A DNA stretch of 23,332 nt from an uncultured Proteiniphilum sp. (GTDB taxonomy: Bacteria > Bacteroidota > Bacteroidia > Bacteroidales > Dysgonomonadaceae), in NCBI RefSeq assembly GCF_937873925.1, contig NZ_CALNAT010000040.1:1-23332 (forward strand), read 5' to 3'. Shown here one piece after another: positions 15,563 to 23,332 of this stretch. Each line of letters begins with the position of its first letter. Positions within the stretch are counted from its first letter, which is position 1. The position numbers were made by a program, and so were the translations under genes. Below the pieces are notes generated by a model. That model did not search any database. It was not told the origin of the DNA and worked only from the letters and a program-made list of their open reading frames with translations.

Positions 15563-18547
15563 TTATTTTTTCGGTTTCATCACAACGCCCATCCTTTTTT
15601 TCCCATTTATTTTGATGACCACTGGCCGGTCGAAATGTACCTGACGGATAAATTCCGTCTCATGCACGGCAGGCTGTGCATTCAGAAACTCCTCATTGAA
15701 AAACCCGTCATTCTCCGTAAAGGGGTTCACGGTAAAATAGCCCACGCCAAACGAGGTGAGATTCTGAAAGAAATGGGTTCCCTGACTCGGTTCTATGCGG
15801 TAATTTTCCATTCCTGATTCAACGATTACCCGTGCCTGGCTGATATGGGGCCATTTCACCGGTATACCCAGCCAGGGGTCTGAAGAGCCCCACCGGCCCG
15901 GGCCGACCAGTACGTAGTTTGTGCCTGCAGCTGCAAAACGGCTATTCAGCGACTCGATTTCCCGGGCTATCAACCCATTCTTCGAAGCGTTAAAGGCTGC
16001 GGTCTTCACGTAAACCACATCATATACATCATTCGAGATCCCGTTTCCAAGCGCATTCTTCGAGAACAGTACCGTATCGCCCGGATCCACCTCTTCCAGA
16101 TCCTCCTGTACTACTTCCCTACTGTCCACGATCGGCCGGATCTGTAATACATAAAAAGAGGCAAATTGCTGATCTTCGATATCCACGGCAAACTCAATCT
16201 CCACCGGCCGACCCATCTCTTTCTGTCCTGCCTTCAACAGTTTCTCCAGGATCTCCGCCACAGGAAACATTCCGTGCTGTAAAATATTGGCGAAAGAGAT
16301 GATCTTGCGTCCCCCTTCGTAGAAACCGTCCCGGATAATCTGGTCCTGAGGATCATAAGTGGATGCCACATACCTGAGCGGCCCCTCTTTTTCCGCTTCC
16401 TTGAGGCGAAGTTTCAGCAGGTTAAATCCGTCATCGATCGTAAAATCTTTTGTCACCGAATTGAGGTCGAGGGCATAGAATCGGGTCTGGGTATCGCTCA
16501 GCGCCAAATCGAGCGAGCTCAATTGCAGGATATTGGACGCATGGAGCGGTGAAAAACGGAGACCCATGTTGCCATCCATAATATATTTTCCCAATCCGAA
16601 AGCCATGTTTACAATGCCGTCTTCCGTCATTTCGTTCCCGATAGGGTAATAGTTGATGGAACGGGCCGCTCCCGAAATGGCGGGATAAAACAGGCTGCCG
16701 TACTGAGAGCCTACCACCTCCTGAAGTACGATCGCCATTTTTTCCTGATCGATGAGGTTTTGTGTGGCAGCCATATAGGCCTTGCTGTCCTTATAAAATA
16801 CAGAAGCATATACCGCTTTGATGGCGTTGCTGAGAAGGCGTACCATTTCATATTTATCGCTCACATAAGGGATCATATAGGTGGAGTAAATACCCGCAAA
16901 CGGCTGATACTGGGAATCTTCCAGCAAGCTCGAAGAACGGATGGCAATAGGAGTCTCGATCGCCTCGAAAAAAACCAGAAAATCGCTGACCAACCGCTTC
17001 GGGAGCTTGGCTGCGAGGAAATGTTTCAGGATCATCTCATCCTCCTGCTCTGAAAGAGCCACCGGGTAGAGATTGTTGGCCTCCATAAATTCATCGAAGA
17101 TATCGGTGCAGAGCACCACCGTTTTGGGTGTGGTCACGGGGAAATTGTGATTGTTGTTCAATTCCAGATGCGTTTTCACCATATACCCGATAAAAGCCAG
17201 TCCCCTGCCTTTACCTCCGAGCGATCCCTCCCCGATGCGGGCGAAATTGGAATACTGGTCGAACCGGTCTTTCTCGAAGACAGCTACCACACCGGTATTC
17301 TTCATACGCCGGTATTGTACGATAGTGGCGTAAATGAGCTCACGTGCATCGTGCATATTGGCATATTCCGAAACATCTATCTTCTTCAGCATCTCCGCCA
17401 CGGGAAACATGGCGCGGGAATAGAAGAACCTGGAAAAATGGTTTCGCGAGAGGTGATAATACAGGGCATCATCGGGGATATTACGGATGTTCATCTGCAG
17501 CTCCTTCAGATTTTTTATACGGAATATTTCCTCTTTGGTGTGGGGATCGGTAATAATGAAATCGCCGAAACCCAGATTTTCCTTGATCGCTTTACGAAGA
17601 TCCTGCGGAAAGGTTTTGGAGTTCTTATCGATGAACACGGCGTCCACATCAGCGGCATATTTCCGGTTATCCGATTCCGAAGAGGTATAAATAATAGGGA
17701 TATAACGATCTTTCTTCCTGATCCATTCGCCAAGCCGCTGCCCCGCCAGCTTGTCCTTCTCTCCGTCAATACTGAAACTCATATCGCTGATCACACCCAG
17801 CATATTGTCGCCATATTTTTTGTAATAGGCAACCGCTTCCTCATAATTGCGGGCAAGCAGGATTTTCGGGCGCCCGCGCATACGAAGCATCCGCAGGTGA
17901 TCGTTGAGCGCCTCCTTTGAAAATTCTTTCGATTCGCTGAGCACGAACTTATAGAGCAACGGCAAAGCCGACGAATAAAAACGGACGGAATCTTCCACCA
18001 GCATAACGGTCTGCACGCCGACGGTCTTGACGTCATGCTCTACATTCATCCGGTCTTCAATAATTTTGATGATGGCTAGCAGCAGGTCAGTATCTCCCAG
18101 CCAGCTGAATACATAATCGATCCCGCTCAGATCCGACTTCCGCAATGATTGCGTTACCGCTTTGGAGAAGGGAGTGAGCAACACGACCGGAATCCCGGAA
18201 TAACGCGCCTTGATCTGTTTTGCCAGATCGAATGTATCGCTGTTATCCATATTGGGCATACAGATGATCAATTCATAATGGTTCTGCTTCAGTTCCGCCA
18301 GCGCCTCCCTGCTGTTTCCTACCTGTGTGAACCGCGGCGGATAGCGAAGATTGAGAGAAGTGTATTCGTTGAATATCTGCTCATCGACACGTCCGTCGTC
18401 TTCCAGGATGAACATATCGTATCGGGAGGCCACCATCAAAATGTTGTAGATACGTTTGTTCATCAGTTTCACGAACGGGGTGTCACGGAATCTGAAACGA
18501 TTTATATCATGTGCTTTAACTACGGATCCTGGCGTTTTTAATTTCAT
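15563..18547 (-). CDS. Receiver-receiver-PPDK_N (PEP/pyruvate-binding) protein
   Basis: 994 residues, cytoplasmic. Residues ~34-165 form a receiver-like domain (ILMVASRYDMFILEDDG, ELIICMPNMDNSD, IPVVLLTPFSK). Residues ~177-330 form a second one with a fuller set of receiver features: VMLVEDSVRFYSS, the acceptor-type GVISDMSF (Asp ~255), PIIYTSSES and FIDKNS. Residues ~435-805 are the ATP-grasp-like nucleotide-binding domain of PEP synthase/PPDK: RIGEGSLGGKGRGLAFIGYM, IAIRSSSLLEDSQYQPFAG, and the closing FYVLQIRPIVDSR. The last ~190 residues (with LVGPGRWGSSDPWLG) are a domain I do not recognise. The mobile phosphohistidine domain (G-G-x-T-x-H) and the PEP-binding TIM barrel are absent, so it cannot be a standard PEP synthase. 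It may be a response-regulated phosphotransferase of unknown target. Automated annotation often calls such proteins PEP synthase. Confidence 0.82.
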   Translation of the reverse strand: MKLKTPGSVVKAHDINRFRFRDTPFVKLMNKRIYNILMVASRYDMFILEDDGRVDEQIFNEYTSLNLRYPPRFTQVGNSREALAELKQNHYELIICMPNMDNSDTFDLAKQIKARYSGIPVVLLTPFSKAVTQSLRKSDLSGIDYVFSWLGDTDLLLAIIKIIEDRMNVEHDVKTVGVQTVMLVEDSVRFYSSALPLLYKFVLSESKEFSKEALNDHLRMLRMRGRPKILLARNYEEAVAYYKKYGDNMLGVISDMSFSIDGEKDKLAGQRLGEWIRKKDRYIPIIYTSSESDNRKYAADVDAVFIDKNSKTFPQDLRKAIKENLGFGDFIITDPHTKEEIFRIKNLKELQMNIRNIPDDALYYHLSRNHFSRFFYSRAMFPVAEMLKKIDVSEYANMHDARELIYATIVQYRRMKNTGVVAVFEKDRFDQYSNFARIGEGSLGGKGRGLAFIGYMVKTHLELNNNHNFPVTTPKTVVLCTDIFDEFMEANNLYPVALSEQEDEMILKHFLAAKLPKRLVSDFLVFFEAIETPIAIRSSSLLEDSQYQPFAGIYSTYMIPYVSDKYEMVRLLSNAIKAVYASVFYKDSKAYMAATQNLIDQEKMAIVLQEVVGSQYGSLFYPAISGAARSINYYPIGNEMTEDGIVNMAFGLGKYIMDGNMGLRFSPLHASNILQLSSLDLALSDTQTRFYALDLNSVTKDFTIDDGFNLLKLRLKEAEKEGPLRYVASTYDPQDQIIRDGFYEGGRKIISFANILQHGMFPVAEILEKLLKAGQKEMGRPVEIEFAVDIEDQQFASFYVLQIRPIVDSREVVQEDLEEVDPGDTVLFSKNALGNGISNDVYDVVYVKTAAFNASKNGLIAREIESLNSRFAAAGTNYVLVGPGRWGSSDPWLGIPVKWPHISQARVIVESGMENYRIEPSQGTHFFQNLTSFGVGYFTVNPFTENDGFFNEEFLNAQPAVHETEFIRQVHFDRPVVIKINGKKRMGVVMKPKK

Positions 18548-18613
18548 CTGTTTTTTTAGAATAAAGAGTAAAGAACAAAGAATAAAGGCTCAATGCGGCC
18601 GATATTCAATTGT

Positions 18614-18688
18614 AACGCATAAGCGAATTACATGAAGTAAATAAGGGTGAACGCAGTAAGCGAATAACACGAAGTGCGAATATATATG
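18614..18688. repeat. Imperfect ~37-bp tandem repeat
   Basis: Two adjacent units begin AACGCA at 18614 and 18650. They share AACGCA, TAAGCGAAT, ACA and GAAGT in order; the second continues GCGAATATATATG. The region is in the 350-bp gap between the divergent receiver/PPDK-N and transglycosylase genes. Confidence 0.55.
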
Positions 18689-18760
18689 AAAAAACCGAAT
18701 ATCTATGGAATTGATTCATTATTTTTGTTGCAGTCATAGAATATATAGAACCACAACTTT

Positions 18761-18794
18761 TCACATGGGCACATTAATCACATGAGCACATTCG
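18761..18794 (+). repeat. 17-bp tandem direct repeat upstream of the transglycosylase
   Basis: TCACATGGGCACATTAA (18761-18777) is followed at once by TCACATGAGCACATTCG (18778-18794): 14 of 17 positions identical. It abuts the candidate promoter at 18794-18823. I recall runs of GCACATTA-type units being common between genes in Bacteroidales, but this was not checked. Confidence 0.65.
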
Positions 18795-18823
18795 TTGATT
18801 TTCCGAAAAAAAGATTATCTTTG
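18794..18823 (+). promoter_or_regulatory. Promoter of the lytic transglycosylase gene
   Basis: GTTG (18794-18797, near TTTG) and TATCTTTG (18816-18823, exact TAnnTTTG) are spaced by 18 nt. Together they fit the Bacteroidota sigma-ABfr -33/-7 promoter. Transcription would start near 18830, downstream of the first in-frame ATG (18795), which rules that codon out and favours the start at 18897. Confidence 0.65.
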
Positions 18824-18896
18824 TTCAACTCAAAAGTTATTCCGGTACACATATCGCCGGAGATATATTTTAAGAATCAGCAAAGCTACAATAAGA

Positions 18897-19874
18897 ATGA
18901 AAAAATCAACGTTATTGATCTCTTTCTCCATATTGATAATAGGACTGGGAACACTTTTCATGGCCCTTACGTCAGGTAACAACATTGAAAAAACCGAGTC
19001 GGAAAGGCCGTTGGTGCTCTCCATGACAGCATCGGTGGCTATTCCTGAGAGCGTGGAATTCGCAGGGGAACGGATCACTTTCGACCGCTATGATAAACGG
19101 GAACGGATGGACCGGGAACTGAACAGTTTCACCTATTTCCACTCCACTACCTTGCTGCTTTTTAAACGGGCCAACCGGTTCTTCCCGGTCATTGAACCGA
19201 TCCTCAAACAGCAAGGAGTTCCCGACGACCTGAAATACCTGGCAGTGATAGAAAGCAGTCTCGATCCCAGGGCGATTTCCCCCGCACGTGCGGCGGGACT
19301 CTGGCAGTTTCTCCAAAGTACAGGTAAACAATACGGGCTGGAGGCGACATCCGACGTGGATGAACGCTACCACGTGGAAAGATCCACCATTGCCGCCTGC
19401 CGCTATCTGAAAGAAGCTTACCTGAAATATGGCTCATGGAGCGCCGCGGCACTGTCATATAACGGTGGACAGGCGCGCATCACCAACGGACTGAAAGACC
19501 AGGAAGTAGACGACTCGCTCGATCTCTGGCTGGTGGAAGAAACCTCCCGCTATTACTACCGTATGCTTTCAATCAAACAGATCTTTGAAAATCCACAGCA
19601 ATACGGATTCATCATAAAGCCCGATCATCTCTATAAACCCATGCAGTTCAAGGAGGTGAAGGTATCTTCTTCCATTCCCGACCTGGTGGCTTTTGCCAAA
19701 CAACATAACATCACCTACGCGCAGTTGAAGGACTTCAACTCCTGGTTGCGAAGTACCAGCCTGAGCAATCCGTCGGGTAAGACTTACACCCTGCTTATCC
19801 CCACACAGGACGACCTCTACTATAAAAAAGGGGAAAGTCCCAGGGTACACAATCCGGCATGGGTGGTGAAGTAA
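18897..19874 (+). CDS. Membrane-anchored lytic murein transglycosylase (MltD-like)
   Basis: 325 residues from ATG 18897. The open frame reaches back to 18795, but those codons lie across the promoter and encode a basic stretch unlike a signal. From the chosen start the protein has a signal anchor (MKKSTLLISFSILIIGLGTL). It then has an SLT/goose-lysozyme-type domain: YLAVIESSLDPRAISPARA with catalytic Glu119, then AAGLWQFLQSTGKQYGLEA, then YGSWSAAALSYNGGQARI. The C-terminal ~60 residues (SIPDLVAFAKQHNITYAQLK to TLLIP) look like one LysM-type peptidoglycan-binding repeat. The family cleaves glycan strands non-hydrolytically in the periplasm, releasing 1,6-anhydro-muropeptides. MltD usually carries more LysM repeats; this one is short. 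Confidence 0.88.
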   Translation: MKKSTLLISFSILIIGLGTLFMALTSGNNIEKTESERPLVLSMTASVAIPESVEFAGERITFDRYDKRERMDRELNSFTYFHSTTLLLFKRANRFFPVIEPILKQQGVPDDLKYLAVIESSLDPRAISPARAAGLWQFLQSTGKQYGLEATSDVDERYHVERSTIAACRYLKEAYLKYGSWSAAALSYNGGQARITNGLKDQEVDDSLDLWLVEETSRYYYRMLSIKQIFENPQQYGFIIKPDHLYKPMQFKEVKVSSSIPDLVAFAKQHNITYAQLKDFNSWLRSTSLSNPSGKTYTLLIPTQDDLYYKKGESPRVHNPAWVVK

Positions 19875-19900
19875 ACTTTTTCAGATCATTATTCATTAAA

Positions 19901-19962
19901 ATTAGTCGTTTTCTCGCTATGGCAAAGTTCAAACAAGTTTGACTTTGCTCATTTAGCTTAAC
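19901..19962 (-). repeat. Dispersed repeat, copy C, with strong hairpin
   Basis: This is the third copy of the repeat at 7799-7910, on the opposite strand. Its core GCAAAGT-TCAAAC / GTTTGA-CTTTGC (19922-19948) pairs over 12 bp with one bulged T and a 2-nt loop. The reverse complement aligns with copies A and B around CAAACTTGTTTGA and GCGAGAA. It lies between the transglycosylase stop and the uvrA start, so it may also stop readthrough, although no clear T-tract follows. Confidence 0.6.
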
Positions 19963-19985
19963 AAAAACGTTCGTTTACTATAACT

Positions 19986-22172
19986 ATGGCTTCCGAAACT
20001 GAACAGATACAGGTGTACGGCGCACGCGTACACAACTTAAAAAATATTGACGTAACCATTCCACGCGACTCTCTCACGGTGATCACCGGACTGAGCGGCA
20101 GCGGGAAATCGTCGCTCGCCTTCGACACCATCTTTGCCGAAGGGCAGCGCCGTTATATCGAGACCTTCTCGGCTTATGCGCGCGGATTTCTGGGAAAGAT
20201 GGAACGTCCCGATGTGGATAAGATCACCGGTTTAAGCCCGGTCATCTCCATCGAACAAAAAACCACCAATAAAAATCCCCGTTCCACCGTCGGTACCACC
20301 ACCGAAGTGTACGATTTCCTCCGCCTGCTCTATGCTCGCGCCGGCGAAGCATACTCCTATATCACCGGTGAGAAAATGGTGAAATATACCGACACGCAGA
20401 TACTGGAACTGATACTGGAGAAATATATCGGTAAAAAGATCTATATCCTCGCTCCGGTAGTGAGAAACAGGAAAGGCCACTACAAAGAGTTGTTTGAACA
20501 GATCCGTAAAAAGGGATACCTCCATGTGAGGGTCGACGGAGAGATCAGGGAGATCATTCCCGGCATGCGTGTGGACAGATACAAGAATCACAACATCGAA
20601 ATTCTCATTGATAAGCTGGTCGTATCCAATAAGTTCTCCGACAAGTTGCAGGCTAGCGTTCGCACTGCTATGAAGCAGGGGTCCGGTCTGATCCTTCTAC
20701 AGGATGTGGAAGCCGGCGAAACACGCCATTACAGCCGCAGCCTTATGTGTCCCACTACCGGCCTGTCGTATAATGAGCCGGCGCCCCATAATTTCTCTTT
20801 CAACTCCCCGCAGGGAGCCTGCCCCCGTTGCAAGGGCATCGGTTCGGTAGACCAGATCGATGTCGAAAAGATCATACCCGACCCTGGTCTGAGTATCGCC
20901 GGAGGAGGTATCGTCCCTCTCGGAAAAGAACGGAGCAACCTCCTCTTCTGGCAAATTGCGGCCATCTGCGAGAAATATGGGGTGACACTGAAAACACCTA
21001 TCAAAGATATTCCCCAGGAAGCCATCGATGAGATCATGTACGGCACCGACGAAAGGCTCAAAATAAAGAATGAGTCGTTGGGAAATTCCAATTATATGGT
21101 CTCCTACGAAGGTGTCGCCAAATATATTGAAATGCAGCAGGAGGATGAAGCTTCGGCAACCGCCCAGAAATGGGCGGGCCAGTTCATCACCACCTCTGTC
21201 TGCCCCGAATGTCACGGGCAGCGGCTGAACAAGGAAGCGCTTCACTTCAGGATCAACGGAAAAAATATCGCCGAACTGGCGGGGATGGATATACACTCCC
21301 TGTATAACTGGATCATCTCCTCTGAAACGAATGTAACGGAGAAACAAAGGCTCATTGCCGGAGAAATTGAAAAAGAGATCCTTTCCCGGCTTCAGTTCCT
21401 GCTGGATGTAGGGCTGGGTTACCTGTCGCTTTCACGCGCATCGGCCTCCCTCTCGGGCGGGGAAAGCCAGCGTATACGGCTGGCTACCCAGATCGGATCG
21501 CAACTGGTAAATGTGCTCTATATACTCGATGAACCCAGTATCGGGCTCCATCAACGCGACAACCACCGCCTGATCGATTCGCTGAAAAAATTGCGCGATT
21601 CAGGTAACTCGGTGGTAGTGGTGGAGCACGACAAGGATATGATGCTGGCATCCGACTATATAGTGGATATGGGACCGTTTGCCGGCCAGAAAGGAGGGGA
21701 TGTGGTATTTGAAGGGCTCCCTTCGGAAATGCTGAAGAAGAACACGCTCACATCCAACTACCTGAACGGGAAATTAGAGATCTCCATCCCCCCGAAAAGA
21801 CGAAAAAGCAATGGTAAAATCCTTACTATCGAAGGAGCCTCGGGAAACAACCTGAAAAATGTGACGGCGACATTTCCTCTGGGCACGTTCATCTGTGTGA
21901 CAGGTGTTTCCGGCAGCGGGAAATCGACACTGATCAACGAAACACTGCAACCTATTCTCAGCCAGAAGTTTTACCGGTCGTTGAAAGATCCTCTGCCCTA
22001 TCGCTCAGTCAAAGGAATTGAACATCTCGATAAAGTGGTGAGCGTAGATCAGTCCCCTATAGGACGTACCCCCCGCTCCAACCCGGCCACCTACACCGGG
22101 GTCTTTTCGGATATCCGCGTGCTGTTCGCCGGAATGCCGGAAGCCAAAATACGGGGCTACAAACCGACGTGA
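19986..22172 (+). CDS. uvrA: UvrA N-terminal fragment (excinuclease ABC subunit A, interrupted)
   Basis: 728 residues covering the first ABC module and much of the second. UvrA is the damage-recognition ATPase dimer of nucleotide excision repair and loads UvrB. Walker A1 is GLSGSGKSS, followed by the UvrB-interaction region. The first zinc-finger region is CPRCKG and CPECHGQRLN. Then come signature 1 LSGGESQRIRLATQ, Walker B1 LYILDEPSIGLHQRD and Walker A2 GVSGSGKSTLINE. The frame ends GMPEAKIRGYKPT-stop, exactly where normal UvrA continues with GRFSFN and the first CxxC of the C-terminal zinc finger. The remainder is found in another frame directly downstream. As it stands, this polypeptide lacks signature 2 and Walker B2 and should not function. 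Confidence 0.9.
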   Translation: MASETEQIQVYGARVHNLKNIDVTIPRDSLTVITGLSGSGKSSLAFDTIFAEGQRRYIETFSAYARGFLGKMERPDVDKITGLSPVISIEQKTTNKNPRSTVGTTTEVYDFLRLLYARAGEAYSYITGEKMVKYTDTQILELILEKYIGKKIYILAPVVRNRKGHYKELFEQIRKKGYLHVRVDGEIREIIPGMRVDRYKNHNIEILIDKLVVSNKFSDKLQASVRTAMKQGSGLILLQDVEAGETRHYSRSLMCPTTGLSYNEPAPHNFSFNSPQGACPRCKGIGSVDQIDVEKIIPDPGLSIAGGGIVPLGKERSNLLFWQIAAICEKYGVTLKTPIKDIPQEAIDEIMYGTDERLKIKNESLGNSNYMVSYEGVAKYIEMQQEDEASATAQKWAGQFITTSVCPECHGQRLNKEALHFRINGKNIAELAGMDIHSLYNWIISSETNVTEKQRLIAGEIEKEILSRLQFLLDVGLGYLSLSRASASLSGGESQRIRLATQIGSQLVNVLYILDEPSIGLHQRDNHRLIDSLKKLRDSGNSVVVVEHDKDMMLASDYIVDMGPFAGQKGGDVVFEGLPSEMLKKNTLTSNYLNGKLEISIPPKRRKSNGKILTIEGASGNNLKNVTATFPLGTFICVTGVSGSGKSTLINETLQPILSQKFYRSLKDPLPYRSVKGIEHLDKVVSVDQSPIGRTPRSNPATYTGVFSDIRVLFAGMPEAKIRGYKPT

Positions 22173-22717
22173 TGGTTCCCTGCGAAGTATGTCATGGTAA
22201 ACGATATAACCGGGAAACGCTGGAAGTACGGTTCAAAGGGAAGTCGATTGCCGACGTACTGGATATGACCATCAACGAGGCAGTGGATTTTTTTGAAAAT
22301 GTGCCTAACATATTGCATAAGATTAAAGTATTACAAGAGGTAGGACTGGGTTATATCAAGCTGGGACAATCCTCCACTACCCTGTCGGGAGGAGAGAGCC
22401 AGCGGGTGAAACTGGCGACCGAGCTGGCCCGCATCGATACGGGAAATACCCTCTATATACTGGACGAACCTACTACCGGACTGCACTTCGAAGATATCCG
22501 CGTGCTTTTGGGAGTACTCAATAAACTGGTAGAGAAAGGCAACACCGTAATTGTCATCGAACACAACCTCGATATCATCAAGTGTGCCGACTATATCATT
22601 GACTTGGGACCCGAAGGGGGAGAGAGAGGAGGCGAAATCCTTGCGAAAGGGACTCCCGAGGAAATTGTCCATAACGGGGAAAGTTATACGGCGGTTTATC
22701 TGAGGGAAGAGTTATAA
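22169..22717 (+). CDS. uvrA: UvrA C-terminal fragment
   Basis: An open frame of 182 codons beginning at GTG 22169, overlapping the stop of the upstream fragment by 4 nt. It reads as UvrA from the second half of the C-terminal zinc finger (VPCEVCHGKRYNRETLEV). It continues through VLDMTINEAVDFF, signature 2 LSGGESQRVKLATELA, Walker B2 LYILDEPTTGLHFED and IVIEHNLDIIKCADYIIDLG to the normal C-terminus. The GTG is part of the original coding sequence (Asp-Val-Met-Val-Pro-Cys), not a designed start. The ATGA-like overlap could let some re-initiation occur, but the segment joining the two parts would still be missing. Confidence 0.88.
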   Translation: MMVPCEVCHGKRYNRETLEVRFKGKSIADVLDMTINEAVDFFENVPNILHKIKVLQEVGLGYIKLGQSSTTLSGGESQRVKLATELARIDTGNTLYILDEPTTGLHFEDIRVLLGVLNKLVEKGNTVIVIEHNLDIIKCADYIIDLGPEGGERGGEILAKGTPEEIVHNGESYTAVYLREEL

Positions 22718-22765
22718 AGACCGGAATTTAAAGTTAAAAATGTAATAGGCATGAACATTTAAATC

Positions 22766-22783
22766 AACTCTTTGTTTAGAGTT
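22766..22783. repeat. Perfect 6-bp inverted repeat upstream of tpx
   Basis: AACTCT-TTGTTT-AGAGTT lies 49 nt after the uvrA stop and 46 nt before tpx. It could be an operator or a weak hairpin; no T-tract follows. Peroxide regulators such as OxyR prefer longer ATAG-type spaced half-sites, which this is not. Confidence 0.3.
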
Positions 22784-22829
22784 TACAGAAAAGGGACTAT
22801 TAAGAGTAATTTTAAATTAGCAATATTAT

Positions 22830-23330
22830 ATGGCAGATATCACATTTAAAGGCAATCCCGTTCACACAAGCGGGGAGTTGCCGGAAAAAGGCACAGCGGC
22901 ACCTGATTTCACTCTGGTAAAAAGCGATCTTTCCGAAGCCAGGTTATCGGACTTCAAAGGGAAATATATTGTACTCAATATCTTTCCAAGTCTCGATACC
23001 GGTGTATGCGCCGCCTCCGTGCGCCGCTTCAATAAGGAAGCCGCTTCGCTGGAAAATACGGTGGTGCTGGGTATTTCTGCCGACTTGCCCTTTGCAGCCG
23101 GAAGATTCTGTTCTGCAGAAGGCATTGAAAATGTTGTCACACTTTCCTGTTTCCGCAATAAGTCATTCGGTGAAGATTACGGTCTGCTGATGACCGACGG
23201 CCCGCTGAAAGGCCTTCTGGCACGGGCTGTAGTAATAGTAAACCCGGAAGGGAAGGTGGTACACACAGAACTGGTTCCTGAGATTGCACAGGAGCCGGAT
23301 TATCATTCTGCAATCAACTCGATAGTGTAG
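22830..23330 (+). CDS. tpx: Thiol peroxidase (Tpx, atypical 2-Cys peroxiredoxin)
   Basis: 166 residues, complete with its stop two bases before the window ends. It reduces hydroperoxides using thioredoxin, in the cytoplasm or periplasm depending on species; no signal peptide is seen here. The peroxidatic Cys60 lies in FPSLDTGVCAASVRRFN, with the family's D-T-x-V-C pattern. The resolving Cys94 is in GRFCSAEGIENVV. The opening FKGNPVHTSGELPEKGTAAPDF and LVPEIAQEPDYHSA near the end are typical of Tpx. Length matches the family (about 165-170). The gap to uvrA is 112 nt with no recognised promoter, so co-transcription with uvrA is possible but not shown. Confidence 0.95.
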   Translation: MADITFKGNPVHTSGELPEKGTAAPDFTLVKSDLSEARLSDFKGKYIVLNIFPSLDTGVCAASVRRFNKEAASLENTVVLGISADLPFAAGRFCSAEGIENVVTLSCFRNKSFGEDYGLLMTDGPLKGLLARAVVIVNPEGKVVHTELVPEIAQEPDYHSAINSIV

Positions 23331-23332
23331 TT

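Larger units (their letters stand above)
19986..22717 (+). pseudogene. uvrA: uvrA disrupted by an internal deletion with frameshift
   Basis: Taken together, the two fragments make one UvrA of the usual order, but the join near 22163-22168 lacks residues. Family members have about 29 residues (GRFSFN...C-x2-C...FLP) between RGYKP and DVMVPC. Here Lys-Pro runs straight into Asp-Val with a change of frame. Counting codons, about 88 nt (3x29+1) are missing. The rest of the gene shows no other stop or frameshift, so the lesion is recent or is a sequencing/assembly error. Confidence 0.8.

Noticed and set aside
17147..17920. 257-codon plus-strand open frame inside the receiver/PPDK-N gene
   Set aside because: Antisense to conserved PPDK and receiver motifs; no family resemblance and no start signals.
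22163..22175. Programmed frameshift in uvrA
   Set aside because: About 29 conserved residues are absent at the join and there is no slippery run, so recoding could not restore the protein.

Overview
The window is a chromosomal segment of about 45-48% G+C that reads as Bacteroidota, most likely Bacteroidales. The signs are a clade II (Sec-exported) nitrous oxide reductase, DUF1573 and giant alpha-2-macroglobulin proteins, a lipoprotein with acidic residues just after its lipobox Cys, starts without clear Shine-Dalgarno sequences, and several intergenic matches to the Bacteroidota -7 promoter element TAnnTTTG. No genus can be named from sequence alone.

Layout. Positions 3-7741 are all on the minus strand: tRNA-Glu(CUC), a MeaB/ArgK-type GTPase, a small DUF1573 secreted protein, and a 1,969-residue alpha-2-macroglobulin-like protein with no thioester motif. 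Next is a 0.9-kb AT-rich gap (7742-8706). It holds two adjacent copies of a short dispersed repeat and, just before nosZ, a stretch with long-range complementary arms that looks like a structured leader RNA. On the plus strand, 8707-14469 is a nitrous oxide respiration cluster: nosZ, an intrinsic terminator-like hairpin, a membrane protein fused to NosL, then nosD, nosF and nosY, which all overlap. Convergent to it, with its own strong terminator, is a Big2-like lipoprotein (14602-15351, minus). A 994-residue receiver/PPDK-N protein follows (15563-18547, minus). The last part is on the plus strand: a lytic transglycosylase, a uvrA broken by an internal deletion with frameshift, and thiol peroxidase tpx.

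How the parts work together. NosZ is the catalytic N2O reductase. NosL is a copper carrier. NosD, NosF and NosY form the periplasmic/ABC complex that matures the copper centre. The cluster is compact: nosR, nosG, nosH and the cytochrome nosC genes are absent, so the electron route to NosZ is not visible here. The other genes look like ordinary chromosomal neighbours.

Most notable points: the TM-NosL fusion with a lipobox-like segment buried mid-protein; the candidate structured RNA ahead of nosZ; the lesion in uvrA that removes half of its C-terminal zinc finger; the two-receiver/PPDK-N protein that lacks the phosphohistidine domain; a DUF1573 terminator whose loop carries the apparent meaB promoter; and a dispersed repeat present three times.
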